From: Acidobacteriota bacterium
GTDB lineage: Bacteria; Acidobacteriota; Terriglobia; Bryobacterales; Bryobacteraceae
Direction: 5' to 3'
NCBI GenBank assembly: GCA_018268935.1
Contig: JAFDVS010000096.1
Location: 1 to 55,499 of the forward strand
Length of the DNA stretch: 55,499 nt
Both the position numbers and the translations under genes were made by a program. The notes below the pieces were generated by a model that was not told the DNA's origin, did no database searches, and worked only from the letters and a program-made list of their open reading frames with translations. Shown in pieces: positions 8,136 through 16,179 of this stretch. Positions within the stretch are counted from its first letter, which is position 1; each line of letters opens with the position of its first letter.

Positions 8136-10463
8136 ATGAGAACAATCCGCCGTGCCGCCGTATTGGGAGCAGGCACCATGGGCGCGCGTATTGCCGCGCA
8201 TTTCGCCAACGCCGGGATTCCGGTAGACCTTCTGGACATCGTTGTTGCGGGGGCCGCGGACCGCAATGCCGCCGCGAAGAAGGGCATTGAGGCGGCTTTG
8301 AAGCAGAAGCCCGCGGGCTTTTTTGTGGATGCTTCGGCGGGGCTGATCCGCCCAGGAAATTTCGAAGACGATCTGGGGCGCGTCGAGGAGTGCGATTGGA
8401 TCATTGAGGCCGTGGTGGAGAATCTGGACGCCAAGCGCGATTTGTGGCGCAAGGTGGAAGGGTTGCGCCGGCCGGATGCCATTGTCTCCACGAATACCAG
8501 CGGGATTCCGTTGCGGCAGATCTCGGAAGGGTTCTCGGCTGCCTTCCGTGCGCATTTTCTAGGGACGCACTTTTTCAATCCGCCGCGCTATCTGCACCTG
8601 ATGGAGATGATTCCGGGGGCGGACACGCGCGCGGATGTGATTGCGTTCGTCACGGATTTTTGCGACCGGCGATTGGGCAAGGGCGTGGTGCCGTGCAAAG
8701 ATACTCCGAACTTCATTGCCAATCGCCTGGGGAGTTTCTTTGGCTCGACGATCGGGAAGATCACGTTCGAGGATGATTGGACGATTGAGGAAGTGGATGC
8801 GGTCACGGGCGGGCTGATCGGGTTGCCGAACAGCGCGTCGTACCGTCTGCTGGATATCGTCGGTGTGGACGTGATGTACCTGGTGAATCGCAATCTGTAC
8901 GACGCGGTGCCCCACGATCCGTGGCGCGAGCGGTTTGTGCCGAATGAGATCTTGAGCAAGATGGTGGAGCGGAAGTGGCTGGGGGACAAGACAGGGCAGG
9001 GATTCTTTAAACGCGTCGGGCCGGCCAAGGAGATTCACGCCATCGACTGGAAAACGATGGAGTATCATCCGGCGCGCAAGGTGAGCTTTGCGAGCGTGGA
9101 ACAGGCGCGGCAGATTGAGGATCTGGGTGCGCGGCTGCGCGCGTTGGTGACGGGTACGGATCGCGTGGGCGTGTTTCTGTGGAAGCTGTTCAGCGACTAT
9201 GTGGTGTACGCGGCTTCGATGGTGCCCGAGATCAGCGATCGGATTGTGGAGATCGACCATGCGATGCGTTGGGGCTACGCGCATAAGCTTGGGCCGTTTG
9301 AATTGTGGGATGCGCTGGGGTTTGTGGAGACCGCGAAACGGATCGCGGGGGAAGGACGGGCGCTTCCGGCCAATGTGGAGCGGATGCTTGCGGCGGGCGC
9401 GACCTCGTTCTATCGCGATGCCGACCGGGACGGGCAACCGGGTTGCGAGTATTTTGATTTGAATCGCGCGGCGTATGCGGAAGTGGCTCCGCGGCCGGGA
9501 GTGTTGGAGTTGGCGCCTATTAAGCGGGCGCGCGGCGTGGTGAAGCAGAATACCGGCGCGTCGCTGATTGATGTGGGCGATGGCGTGTTGTGCCTGGAGT
9601 TCCACAGCAAGATGAACACGCTGGGTGAAGATCATTTCGCCATGATCCATGCGGGCATTGAAGAGACGGCGCGAAATTTTGAAGCGATGATCATCGCCAA
9701 CCATGGCGCCGATTTCAGCGCGGGCGCCAATCTGGTGCTGGTGCTGCTGGCGGCGCAGGAAGAGGAATGGGACGAACTGAATTCGGCGATCCACCGCTTC
9801 CAGCAGGCGAACATGGCGATCAAGTATGCGCCGAAGCCGGTGGTGGTGGCTCCGTTTGCGCGCACGCTGGGCGGCGGCTGCGAGATATCGCTGCATGCGG
9901 CGCGATGCCAGGCCTCGGCGGAATTGTACATGGGGCTGGTGGAAGTGGGCGTCGGCGTGATTCCCGGTGGCGGCGGCTGCAAGGAATTGTTGTTGCGGCT
10001 GAAGAATCCGCAGAAGGTGTTTGAGCTTGTTGGGCTGGCGAAGGTGTCGACGTCGGCCGAAGACGCCAAGAACCTTGGGTTGCTGAACAAGGCGGATGGG
10101 ATTTCGATGAATCAGGAGCGGCTGATTGCGGATGCGAAGGCGTTGGCGCTGTCTTTGGCGCCGAGTTATGCGCCGGGTTCGCCGCGAACGGATGTCAAGG
10201 TGGGCGGCGAAAGTGTTTTTGCCGCCATGAAGCTGTATGCCTGGTCGATGCGGCAGGGCAACTTCATCAGCGATCATGATGTATTGATCGCGGAGAAAAT
10301 CGCCGGCGTTCTCTCCGGAGGACGGTTGAGCGGAGAACAGACGGTCAGCGAGCAGTACCTGCTCGATCTGGAACGGGAAGCGTTTCTGAGTTTGTGCGGC
10401 ACGCGCAAGACACAGGAGCGGATGCAGGCCATGTTGAAGACGGGAAAACCGCTGCGGAACTAG
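8136..10463 (+). CDS. 3-hydroxyacyl-CoA dehydrogenase/enoyl-CoA hydratase fusion (FadN type)
   Basis: The 775-residue fatty-acid beta-oxidation enzyme begins with an NAD-binding Rossmann fold (AVLGAGTMGARIAAHFANAG). The central 3HCDH part follows (FLGTHFFNPPRYLHLMEMIP). A crotonase domain closes the protein, with an oxyanion-hole segment (ADFSAGANL) and a LVEVGVGVIPGGGG stretch carrying the catalytic-type Glu. The order dehydrogenase then hydratase is the reverse of E. coli FadB/FadJ and matches Bacillus FadN. The ATG at 8136 is chosen because it has AGGA 8 nt upstream and directly precedes the Rossmann motif. No thiolase or acyl-CoA dehydrogenase lies nearby; dapA follows after 26 nt. Confidence 0.92.
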   Translation: MRTIRRAAVLGAGTMGARIAAHFANAGIPVDLLDIVVAGAADRNAAAKKGIEAALKQKPAGFFVDASAGLIRPGNFEDDLGRVEECDWIIEAVVENLDAKRDLWRKVEGLRRPDAIVSTNTSGIPLRQISEGFSAAFRAHFLGTHFFNPPRYLHLMEMIPGADTRADVIAFVTDFCDRRLGKGVVPCKDTPNFIANRLGSFFGSTIGKITFEDDWTIEEVDAVTGGLIGLPNSASYRLLDIVGVDVMYLVNRNLYDAVPHDPWRERFVPNEILSKMVERKWLGDKTGQGFFKRVGPAKEIHAIDWKTMEYHPARKVSFASVEQARQIEDLGARLRALVTGTDRVGVFLWKLFSDYVVYAASMVPEISDRIVEIDHAMRWGYAHKLGPFELWDALGFVETAKRIAGEGRALPANVERMLAAGATSFYRDADRDGQPGCEYFDLNRAAYAEVAPRPGVLELAPIKRARGVVKQNTGASLIDVGDGVLCLEFHSKMNTLGEDHFAMIHAGIEETARNFEAMIIANHGADFSAGANLVLVLLAAQEEEWDELNSAIHRFQQANMAIKYAPKPVVVAPFARTLGGGCEISLHAARCQASAELYMGLVEVGVGVIPGGGGCKELLLRLKNPQKVFELVGLAKVSTSAEDAKNLGLLNKADGISMNQERLIADAKALALSLAPSYAPGSPRTDVKVGGESVFAAMKLYAWSMRQGNFISDHDVLIAEKIAGVLSGGRLSGEQTVSEQYLLDLEREAFLSLCGTRKTQERMQAMLKTGKPLRN

Positions 10464-10489
10464 GCCCGCGTCGAGAAGGAAAGGAATCA

Positions 10490-11395
10490 ATGATGTTCAC
10501 TGGATGCGGAACCGCAATTGTCACACCCTTTACGCAGGACCGGTCACTGGATGAGTCCACGCTGCGCAATCTGGTGCGCCGCCAGATTCATGCCGGTATC
10601 AACTTTCTGGTGCCCTGCGGCACGACGGGAGAGAGCCCGACGCTGGAGCGCGCCGAACATTTGCGCGTGGTGGAGATCACGCTGGAGGAAGCGAAGGGAA
10701 TTGTTCCCGTGCTGGCCGGCGCCGGAGGCTACAACACGGGCGAAGTGATCGATCTGGCGCGCGAGTTGCAGACGATGGGGGCGGACGGCATTCTCTCCGT
10801 CACGCCTTACTACAACAAGCCGACGCAGGAAGGGCTGTACCAGCATTACAAAGCGATCGCCTCGGCGATTGAGATCCCGATCATTGTGTACAGTGTGCAG
10901 GGGCGGACGGGAATCAATGTGGAGCCGGCTACGCTTCGGCGGCTGGCGGGGATCGACAACATTGTGGGTGTGAAGGAAGCGAGCGGCAACATCGGCCAGC
11001 AGGCTCGCGTGATCCAGGAAGTGCCGAACGATTTCGTGGTGCTGAGCGGCGACGATTCCATCACGATTCCGCTTATGGCGCTGGGTGGCAAGGGTGTGAT
11101 CTCCGTGGTTTCGAATGAGATTCCAGCGGAGATGACGGAGTTGGCGCAGGCCTGCCTGAAGGGCGACTATGAGCGCGCTCGCGGTCTGCAGCGCCGGTAT
11201 TTGAATTTGATGGAAGTGAATTTCGTGGAATCGAATCCGATTCCGGTAAAAGCCGCGATGGCATTGATGGGGCTGCTGGAGCCTGTGTGGCGCCTGCCGC
11301 TGGTTCCGCCGTCGCCGGCGAGTCTGGCGAAAATTGAAGCCGTGCTGGCCGATTTGAATCTGCTGGCCGGCAGGAGTGTGCATGCTGCAAGCTGA
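10490..11395 (+). CDS. dapA: 4-hydroxy-tetrahydrodipicolinate synthase
   Basis: The protein condenses pyruvate with aspartate semialdehyde in the diaminopimelate/lysine pathway (cytoplasmic TIM barrel). The 301-residue chain shows the expected sites: GTTGES near residue 44, VTPYYNKPTQEGLYQHY at about 104-120, and Schiff-base Lys162 in GVKEASG. The double ATG at 10490 is preceded by a purine-rich AAGGAAAGG. dapD begins inside the last codons of this gene, so the two are translated together. The VYSVQGRTG segment replaces the more usual YNVPSRTG of E. coli DapA, but the pyruvate-binding Arg-Thr-Gly is kept. Confidence 0.96.
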   Translation: MMFTGCGTAIVTPFTQDRSLDESTLRNLVRRQIHAGINFLVPCGTTGESPTLERAEHLRVVEITLEEAKGIVPVLAGAGGYNTGEVIDLARELQTMGADGILSVTPYYNKPTQEGLYQHYKAIASAIEIPIIVYSVQGRTGINVEPATLRRLAGIDNIVGVKEASGNIGQQARVIQEVPNDFVVLSGDDSITIPLMALGGKGVISVVSNEIPAEMTELAQACLKGDYERARGLQRRYLNLMEVNFVESNPIPVKAAMALMGLLEPVWRLPLVPPSPASLAKIEAVLADLNLLAGRSVHAAS

Positions 11396-12221
11396 AATCG
11401 AACCTCTTTTTGATAATCCGCCTTCATCGTATGGGGAGGCTCATTTTGCGCTGTTCCAGCGCTTCAAGGATGCGCTGAACGGCGGTCAGATTCGTTCCGC
11501 TGAGCCGGACGCGAGTGCGCCGACGGGGTGGCGGGTGAACGCGTGGGTGAAGAAAGGCGTGCTGCTGGGGTTCCGTTTGGGGACCGTGGTGGACATGTCG
11601 GTGAACGCTGCGCGCCAGCCGTTTTTTGATAAAGCGACTTATCCGGTGAAGACGTTCACGGCGACGAGTGGAGTGCGGATTGTGCCTGGCGGCTCATCGA
11701 TTCGTGACGGCTGTTTCATCGGCAAGGGCGTGACCTGCATGCCACCGATGTATGTGAATGTCGGCGCGTATGTGGACGACGGGACGATGGTGGATTCTCA
11801 CGCGCTGGTGGGAAGCTGCGCGCAGATCGGGAAGAATTGCCACATCTCGGCGGCCGCGCAGATCGGCGGCGTGCTGGAGCCTGTGGGCGCGATGCCGGTG
11901 ATTCTGGAAGATGGCGTGTTGGTGGGTGGGAATTGCGGCGTGTATGAAGGGACGATTGTGAAACGCGGCGCAGTGTTGGGGACGGGGACGATATTGAATC
12001 GCTCTACTCCCATTTACGATCTGGTGAAGGGCGAAGTGATCCGGGCTACGGATGATATGCCGCTGGTGGTGCCGGAAGATGCGGTGGTGGTGGCTGGATC
12101 ACGGGCGGTGACTAGCGGGAAAGGGAAGGAATGGGGGATCTCGCTGTACACGCCGGTGATTGTGAAGTATAAGGACGCGAAGACGGGGGGGAAGATTCAG
12201 TTGGAGGATTTGCTGCGTTAA
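11382..12221 (+). CDS. dapD: 2,3,4,5-tetrahydropyridine-2,6-dicarboxylate N-succinyltransferase
   Basis: The 279-residue enzyme performs the succinylation step of diaminopimelate synthesis. It has the DapD N-terminal helical domain (TGWRVNAWVKKGVLLGFRLG) followed by a left-handed beta-helix of hexapeptide repeats (VNVGAYVDDGTMVDSHALVG, then AAAQIGGVLEPVGAMPVI). The ATG at 11382 is chosen because AGGAG lies 5 nt upstream; a GTG at 11376 would overlap that site. It overlaps dapA by 14 nt. Its presence implies the succinylase variant of the pathway. The stop shares TTAA with the convergent PEP-CTERM gene. Confidence 0.96.
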   Translation: MLQAEIEPLFDNPPSSYGEAHFALFQRFKDALNGGQIRSAEPDASAPTGWRVNAWVKKGVLLGFRLGTVVDMSVNAARQPFFDKATYPVKTFTATSGVRIVPGGSSIRDGCFIGKGVTCMPPMYVNVGAYVDDGTMVDSHALVGSCAQIGKNCHISAAAQIGGVLEPVGAMPVILEDGVLVGGNCGVYEGTIVKRGAVLGTGTILNRSTPIYDLVKGEVIRATDDMPLVVPEDAVVVAGSRAVTSGKGKEWGISLYTPVIVKYKDAKTGGKIQLEDLLR

Positions 12222-12946
12222 ATCTGTTCGGCATCGAGCGCATGGAGGCGTTTGCGGAGTAAGACGGCCACGCCGAGTCCAGCGCCAATAAGAAGAATGG
12301 TTGCCGGCTCCGGGCATTCCTCACCAACTGCGCGAATGAGGAAAGTCGCGTCATTCGACGTGAAGAATGACCCCGTGAGAGTGGTGACGCCGGGTATCGT
12401 GGACGCGGTGCCGAACTGAAACCAGCTGTGTCCCGAGGCGTGAGGGAAATCTATGTCTTGGGCCGCGGGGCGAAAATCGGTGGTAATGCCTGGGGATATG
12501 CTGAGGGCCGTCCCCACGAAGATATGGGTGCCAGGGGTGAAGCAGCATTCCGTGAGTACATCCATGGTGATGAATGTGCCGTTGTTTGCCTGACCCGGTT
12601 GGATAACGACAGGGGCTGTCTGTCCCACCAGCGTGGCGCCTGCCGGATTGGACGAACTGCCTTGCCAGAGATACATCGGGACGCCCGTCGCAAAGGGGAG
12701 GCCAATGGGATCAGGGAAATTGCAGGTCGGGCAACCGTAGGCGATCTGGATTTGCTTGATGCTTTCGCCACCGGCCGTGATGACGAAATGGTTCATCCAT
12801 AGGACATAGCCGTGCGCGGTGCCGCCAAAGCTGACCAGTCCGGCCGCGGTCTCGGCGGTGCCGTCCTCGGGAACAAGGCGATAGGTGACCGTCGCGTTGA
12901 GATTCAGGCCCGCCAGGAAGAGCATGGCGGCGACCAATTTGGGCAT
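12218..12946 (-). CDS. PEP-CTERM sorting-domain protein
   Basis: This 242-residue exported protein has a signal peptide (MPKLVAAMLFLAGLNLNA) and a C-terminal Pro-Glu-Pro motif followed by a hydrophobic helix and an Arg/Lys cluster (EEC-PEPATILLIGAG, ending RKR). That is the exosortase recognition tripartite tail. The ATG at 12946 has AGGAG 6 nt upstream and is preferred to a longer start at 12973. The body is beta-rich with two Cys pairs (YGCPTCNFP, TECCFTPG) and no recognised domain. No exosortase lies in the window. It is 57 nt downstream of the selenoprotein gene. PEP-CTERM proteins usually go with exopolysaccharide production, in line with rmlAB upstream. Confidence 0.8.
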   Translation of the reverse strand: MPKLVAAMLFLAGLNLNATVTYRLVPEDGTAETAAGLVSFGGTAHGYVLWMNHFVITAGGESIKQIQIAYGCPTCNFPDPIGLPFATGVPMYLWQGSSSNPAGATLVGQTAPVVIQPGQANNGTFITMDVLTECCFTPGTHIFVGTALSISPGITTDFRPAAQDIDFPHASGHSWFQFGTASTIPGVTTLTGSFFTSNDATFLIRAVGEECPEPATILLIGAGLGVAVLLRKRLHALDAEQI

Positions 12947-13003
12947 CGGATTCTCCTGATGGGAACTTGTCACCAGGGAATGCGTGAGCCGCGGGGAATG
13001 GGG

Positions 13004-14329
13004 TCAGCGTTTTTTGCGTGGGGGGCCTTGATTGCGCATCCGCTCCACCATTACTTCCACTTCGGCGCGGTCAACGAAGCCATCGCTGTTTGCATCCATC
13101 ATGGAGAAACGCTGCTGCATGGGAACCGGCAGTTCTTCCTTGGAGAGCTTGCCGTCGCGGTTGGCATCGAAGGCGTCGTATTGCGAGAGCAGGCGCATCG
13201 GGCCGTTTGCGGCAGGATTGCCGGATTGGCGGGCGCCTCCGTCTCGATCGGCGTCCCAATGCACCAGATACTCCTGAGTGAGCGGAATGCACCATGTATC
13301 CGTGCAGGCGTAGTAGCGGAAAGAGATGCGCATGGGGGCGGTGGCAGTGCCGCGGGCGGCGTCGAGAAGGAACTCGCGCGGGTCTGCGTCGGCAGGTTGT
13401 TCCACTTTGGGGCCGCGGCCTTTGAGGGGCGTGACGGTGGCGCCTTCGGGAGCGAATACTTCAAAGGTCACCGGAGCGGCTTCGTTGTTCCAATGCACGC
13501 CGTAGATCGGATCGAGATAGAAGCCGAGGTACAACTTCCCTTTGCCCTCGCGCAGTAGGGCCGGGTCGGCTTCGGCGCGCAGCTTCACATAAAACGGGTT
13601 TTTTGTTTTGGAGAATTGCGGCTCAGCGCGGAGTTGGCGGTAGCGCTCGCTCAAGGCGAGGCGCGGCACGATGCCCGTTGGCGCATGCTTCGGAGGCTCG
13701 GCAGTCTTCATGTTGAGATCGGAGACTTGCGTGACGCGATCCACTCTGCCGATGTGCTCTTCCAGATCCTTGCGCAAGGCGTCGGGATCGCTCCAGGCGC
13801 GGCGGGCGACGACCTTTCCTTCGGGGTTGATCAGGAACTCAGAGTTCGGTGCATCGGCGAGGGTGTGCTTCAATTCGTTCGACATGGTGTCGCAGAGCCA
13901 GGGGATCTGCGAGCCGAGTGTGCGCTTCGCCTCGCGGATGTGCTTCATCCGCTCATCCAATGTCACCGGCGTGATGTAGCCGTGCAGGTCGGGATGCGCG
14001 AGCGCCTTGTAGAGATAGAAGAACTGCACTCCCTTGGGTGAGTAATCGCGGAGGATGGTCTCCAAACTGGGGACCTTGCTTCGGAACGGCGGTCAAGTGA
14101 GGCAGCCGCTGACTAGCACCGTCCAGCGGCCTTTGAGTGTGGAGGTGTGAAACGGCTTGCCCGTTTCATCGAAGATGGAGACGCCGGGAAAAGATGCGCC
14201 GACCGCAGGGGCCGCCGATTCGAACTGGCGCACAACATTGTCGCCGGCCGAGCCAAGCTGCGGAAGCACGTCCATGCGTTGCGCCAGCATGAGTGGCGCG
14301 GCGGCTAACAGCAACAAGGCTTGGCGCAT
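13004..14329 (-). CDS. Selenoprotein: exported deiodinase-like redox domain + DsbD-alpha-like domain + EF-hand pair (in-frame TGA = Sec79)
   Basis: Two open stretches in one frame are separated only by TGA at 14095-14093. Reading it as selenocysteine gives 441 residues. A signal peptide (MRQALLLLAAAPLMLAQ) is followed by a thioredoxin-fold domain with Cys76-Leu-Thr-Sec79-Pro-Pro-Phe. This resembles the SCT-Sec-PPF site of iodothyronine deiodinases, and the downstream segments FFYLYKALAHP, PWLCDTMSNE and EFLINPEGKVV match deiodinase positions. Residues about 225-360 resemble the DsbD alpha domain, with Cys342 and Cys347 (YYACTDTWCIPL). Two canonical EF-hand loops start at Asp388 and Asp412. 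The ATG at 14329 has AGGAG 7 nt upstream, overlapping the rmlB stop. A SECIS-like hairpin follows the TGA. The alternative is a Cys codon miscalled as TGA. Confidence 0.82.
14057..14095 (-). promoter_or_regulatory. UGA codon plus SECIS-like hairpin
   Basis: In the mRNA the UGA (14095-14093) is followed by 17 nt and then a hairpin. GGUC (14075-14072) pairs with GACC (14060-14057). A single C-A mismatch follows, then CC (14070-14069) pairs with GG (14063-14062), closing a five-base loop AGUUU (14068-14064). Bacterial SECIS elements sit roughly 16-37 nt after the UGA and have a G among the first two loop bases; here G is second. The fold was done by eye. Confidence 0.62.
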
Positions 14330-14339
14330 TGAGCAACTC

Positions 14340-15350
14340 CTAGCGGCCGGCGTAATTCTTCTCGTAGTATTCGCGATAGGCGCCGCTTTTGACGCGGCCG
14401 ACCCAACCGGTGTTTTCCTGATACCAGCGCACGGTGCGCGACAGCCCCTCATCGAAAGGCATCAGCGGCGCCCAGCCGGTTTCCCGCTCCAGTTTATCGC
14501 TGGTGAGCGCATAGCGGCGATCGTGGCCCGGACGATCTGTGACGGTGATCATCAGGCTATCGGGCTTGCCGGTGGCGCGAAGGATGCGCCGCACCACTTC
14601 CACGTTCTCCAGCGCGAGGCTGCCGCCGACATTGTATACTTCACCGGCGCGGCCTTTCTCCAGCACGGCGAGAACCGCGCGGCAGTGATCGTCGACATAG
14701 AGCCAGTCGCGCACCTGCTTGCCATCGCCGTAGATCGGGAGCGATTTGTCTTCAAGCGCATTGCTGATCATGAGCGGGATGAGCTTTTCGGGGAAGTGGT
14801 AAGGGCCGTAATTGTTGGAGGCGCGGGTGACCGTGACCGGAAGCTTGTAGGTGGTGTGATAGCTCAGGGCCAGCAAGTCCGATCCGGCCTTGGAGGCGGA
14901 ATAAGGGCTCGAAGGCTTGAGCGGATAATTCTCATCGGCATCGTGCGGCTCTTCGATGCTGCCATAAACTTCGTCGGTGGAAACGTGGTGGAAGCGCGCC
15001 ACGCCGTGCACGCGAGCAGCTTCCAGCAGGCAGAAGGTGCCGTAGAAATTCGTGCGCACCACCGGGTCGGGAGAGAGAATGCTGCGATCGACGTGGCTCT
15101 CAGCGGCGAAGTGGACCACTGCGTCGGGCTTCTGCTGGGCGAAGAGATCCATCACAAACGGGCCGTCGGCGATATCGCCTTTGACGAAGCGGTAGCGAGG
15201 CGAATCGGCCACTGCGGCAAGATTCTCCAGGTTACCCGCGTAAGTGAGCTTGTCCAGATTGACCACGTGACAATCGGGGCGTTCCGCCAGCAGGAGGCGC
15301 ACGAAGGCGGAGCCGATGAAGCCGGCTCCTCCGGTTACGAGCAGTTTCAT
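14340..15350 (-). CDS. rmlB: dTDP-glucose 4,6-dehydratase
   Basis: This 336-residue short-chain dehydratase makes dTDP-4-keto-6-deoxyglucose for rhamnose and related surface sugars. It starts with the NAD-binding GGAGFIGS motif and carries HFAAESHVDRS, the STDEVYGS active-site strand, YSASKAGSD (Tyr-x3-Lys) and RASNNYGPYHFPEKLIPL, all diagnostic for RmlB. The ATG at 15350 overlaps the rmlA stop by 4 nt (ATGA). The stop TAG (14342-14340) overlaps the Shine-Dalgarno of the selenoprotein gene, so rmlA, rmlB and the selenoprotein gene appear to form one transcript. rmlC and rmlD are not in the window. Confidence 0.95.
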   Translation of the reverse strand: MKLLVTGGAGFIGSAFVRLLLAERPDCHVVNLDKLTYAGNLENLAAVADSPRYRFVKGDIADGPFVMDLFAQQKPDAVVHFAAESHVDRSILSPDPVVRTNFYGTFCLLEAARVHGVARFHHVSTDEVYGSIEEPHDADENYPLKPSSPYSASKAGSDLLALSYHTTYKLPVTVTRASNNYGPYHFPEKLIPLMISNALEDKSLPIYGDGKQVRDWLYVDDHCRAVLAVLEKGRAGEVYNVGGSLALENVEVVRRILRATGKPDSLMITVTDRPGHDRRYALTSDKLERETGWAPLMPFDEGLSRTVRWYQENTGWVGRVKSGAYREYYEKNYAGR

Positions 15351-16105
15351 TCGTCGTCTTCCTCGGCCAGCGGGCCGCCCGCGCGCTTGGATTCGGTTTC
15401 CGCAACCAGGTTTGTGGCGCGGCGGAGGGAATCGAAGGTTCCGGCATCGGTCCACCAGCCGTCGAGGAAAGAGTAAGTGAGCGTGCCTTCGCGGATGTAG
15501 GCGTTGTTCACGTCGGTGATTTCCAATTCACCGCGGCCGGAGGGAACAAGTTTCTTGATCTTCTCGAATACGGAGCCATCGTACATGTAGATGCCGGTGA
15601 CAGCGCAGTTCGATTTGGGCTGCTTCGGCTTCTCTTCGATGCCGACGATGCGATCGCCTTTCATTTCGGCGACGCCGAAGCGCGAAGCATCGGGCACTTC
15701 CTTGAGCAGGATCTTGGCGCCCTCTTTCTGCGCACGGAAGTCGTCGGCAGCCTGACGGATGTTGCCTTCGATGATGTTGTCGCCCAGCACGACGCAGATC
15801 TTCTGGCCGTCGGCGAAGTGTTCGGCCAGGTCAAGCGCGTCGGCGATGCCGCCTTCGCCTTCCTGGTAGGTGTAGTTGAGGTGCTTCAAGCCAAACTGTT
15901 TTCCGTTGCCGAGCAGCCGCAAGAAGTCTCCGGAGTTCCGCCCACCGGTAACGATGAGGATATCCTGTATACCCGCATCGACGAGGATTTGGATGGGGTA
16001 AAAAATCATCGGCTTGTTGTAGATGGGGAGCAGGTGTTTGTTGGTGATCTTGGTCAACGGGAACAGCCGGCTCCCGGTGCCTCCTGCCAGCACGACGCCT
16101 TTCAT
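15347..16105 (-). CDS. rmlA: Glucose-1-phosphate thymidylyltransferase-type nucleotidyltransferase
   Basis: The 252-residue protein starts MKGVVLAGGTGSRLFPLTK and keeps KHLLPIYNKPMIFYPIQ, VVLGDNIIEG and EEKPKQPKSNCAVTGIYMYD, the nucleotide- and sugar-binding signatures of RmlA. It is about 40 residues shorter than E. coli RmlA and lacks the C-terminal helical region, as in the short RmlA subgroup. The ATG at 16105 is chosen because the family always begins at this motif; AGGAG lies 12 nt upstream, slightly far. It supplies dTDP-glucose to the following rmlB, with which it overlaps by 4 nt. Confidence 0.92.
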   Translation of the reverse strand: MKGVVLAGGTGSRLFPLTKITNKHLLPIYNKPMIFYPIQILVDAGIQDILIVTGGRNSGDFLRLLGNGKQFGLKHLNYTYQEGEGGIADALDLAEHFADGQKICVVLGDNIIEGNIRQAADDFRAQKEGAKILLKEVPDASRFGVAEMKGDRIVGIEEKPKQPKSNCAVTGIYMYDGSVFEKIKKLVPSGRGELEITDVNNAYIREGTLTYSFLDGWWTDAGTFDSLRRATNLVAETESKRAGGPLAEEDDE

Positions 16106-16165
16106 TCGTGTAGAGAACTCCTGGTTGGTGGGGCGGATGGCCCGTTTGTGGGCCAACCTATGTTT

Positions 16166-16172
16166 TAGAATA
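16166..16172. promoter_or_regulatory. Shared -10 element of rmlA operon and sialidase-like gene
   Basis: On the plus strand TAGAAT (16166-16171) is followed by 8 nt and the ATG at 16180. On the minus strand TATTCT (16172-16167) carries an upstream TGC (extended -10) and would give the rmlA transcript a leader of about 55 nt with AGGAG. One heptamer therefore serves both directions. No good -35 is evident for the plus direction. Confidence 0.48.
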
Positions 16173-16179
16173 GCAACTC

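Noticed and set aside
8559..10490. A 643-codon open frame on the minus strand opposite the beta-oxidation fusion
   Set aside because: Arg/His/Gln-rich low-complexity translation without domains; it is the antisense of a GC-rich coding gene.
13217..13255. A third EF-hand in the selenoprotein (Asp-Ala-Asp-Arg-Asp-Gly-Gly)
   Set aside because: The loop lacks the position-12 Glu and continues into Ser/Asn/Pro-rich linker, so it is at most a relic.
13475..13525. Promoter or regulatory element inside the selenoprotein gene
   Set aside because: Nothing beyond coding sequence is recognisable there.
13004..14095. Two separate genes, or a pseudogene with a nonsense mutation, at the TGA
   Set aside because: Both sides keep one continuous domain, the downstream half has no ribosome-binding site at its first possible start (a TTG at 14065), the TGA sits exactly at the known Sec position, and a SECIS-like hairpin follows.
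12218..16105. Exosortase or Sec-insertion genes close to the PEP-CTERM and selenoprotein genes
   Set aside because: None of the neighbours shows the motifs of exosortase, SelA, SelB or SelD, and no tRNA-Sec-like fold was seen.
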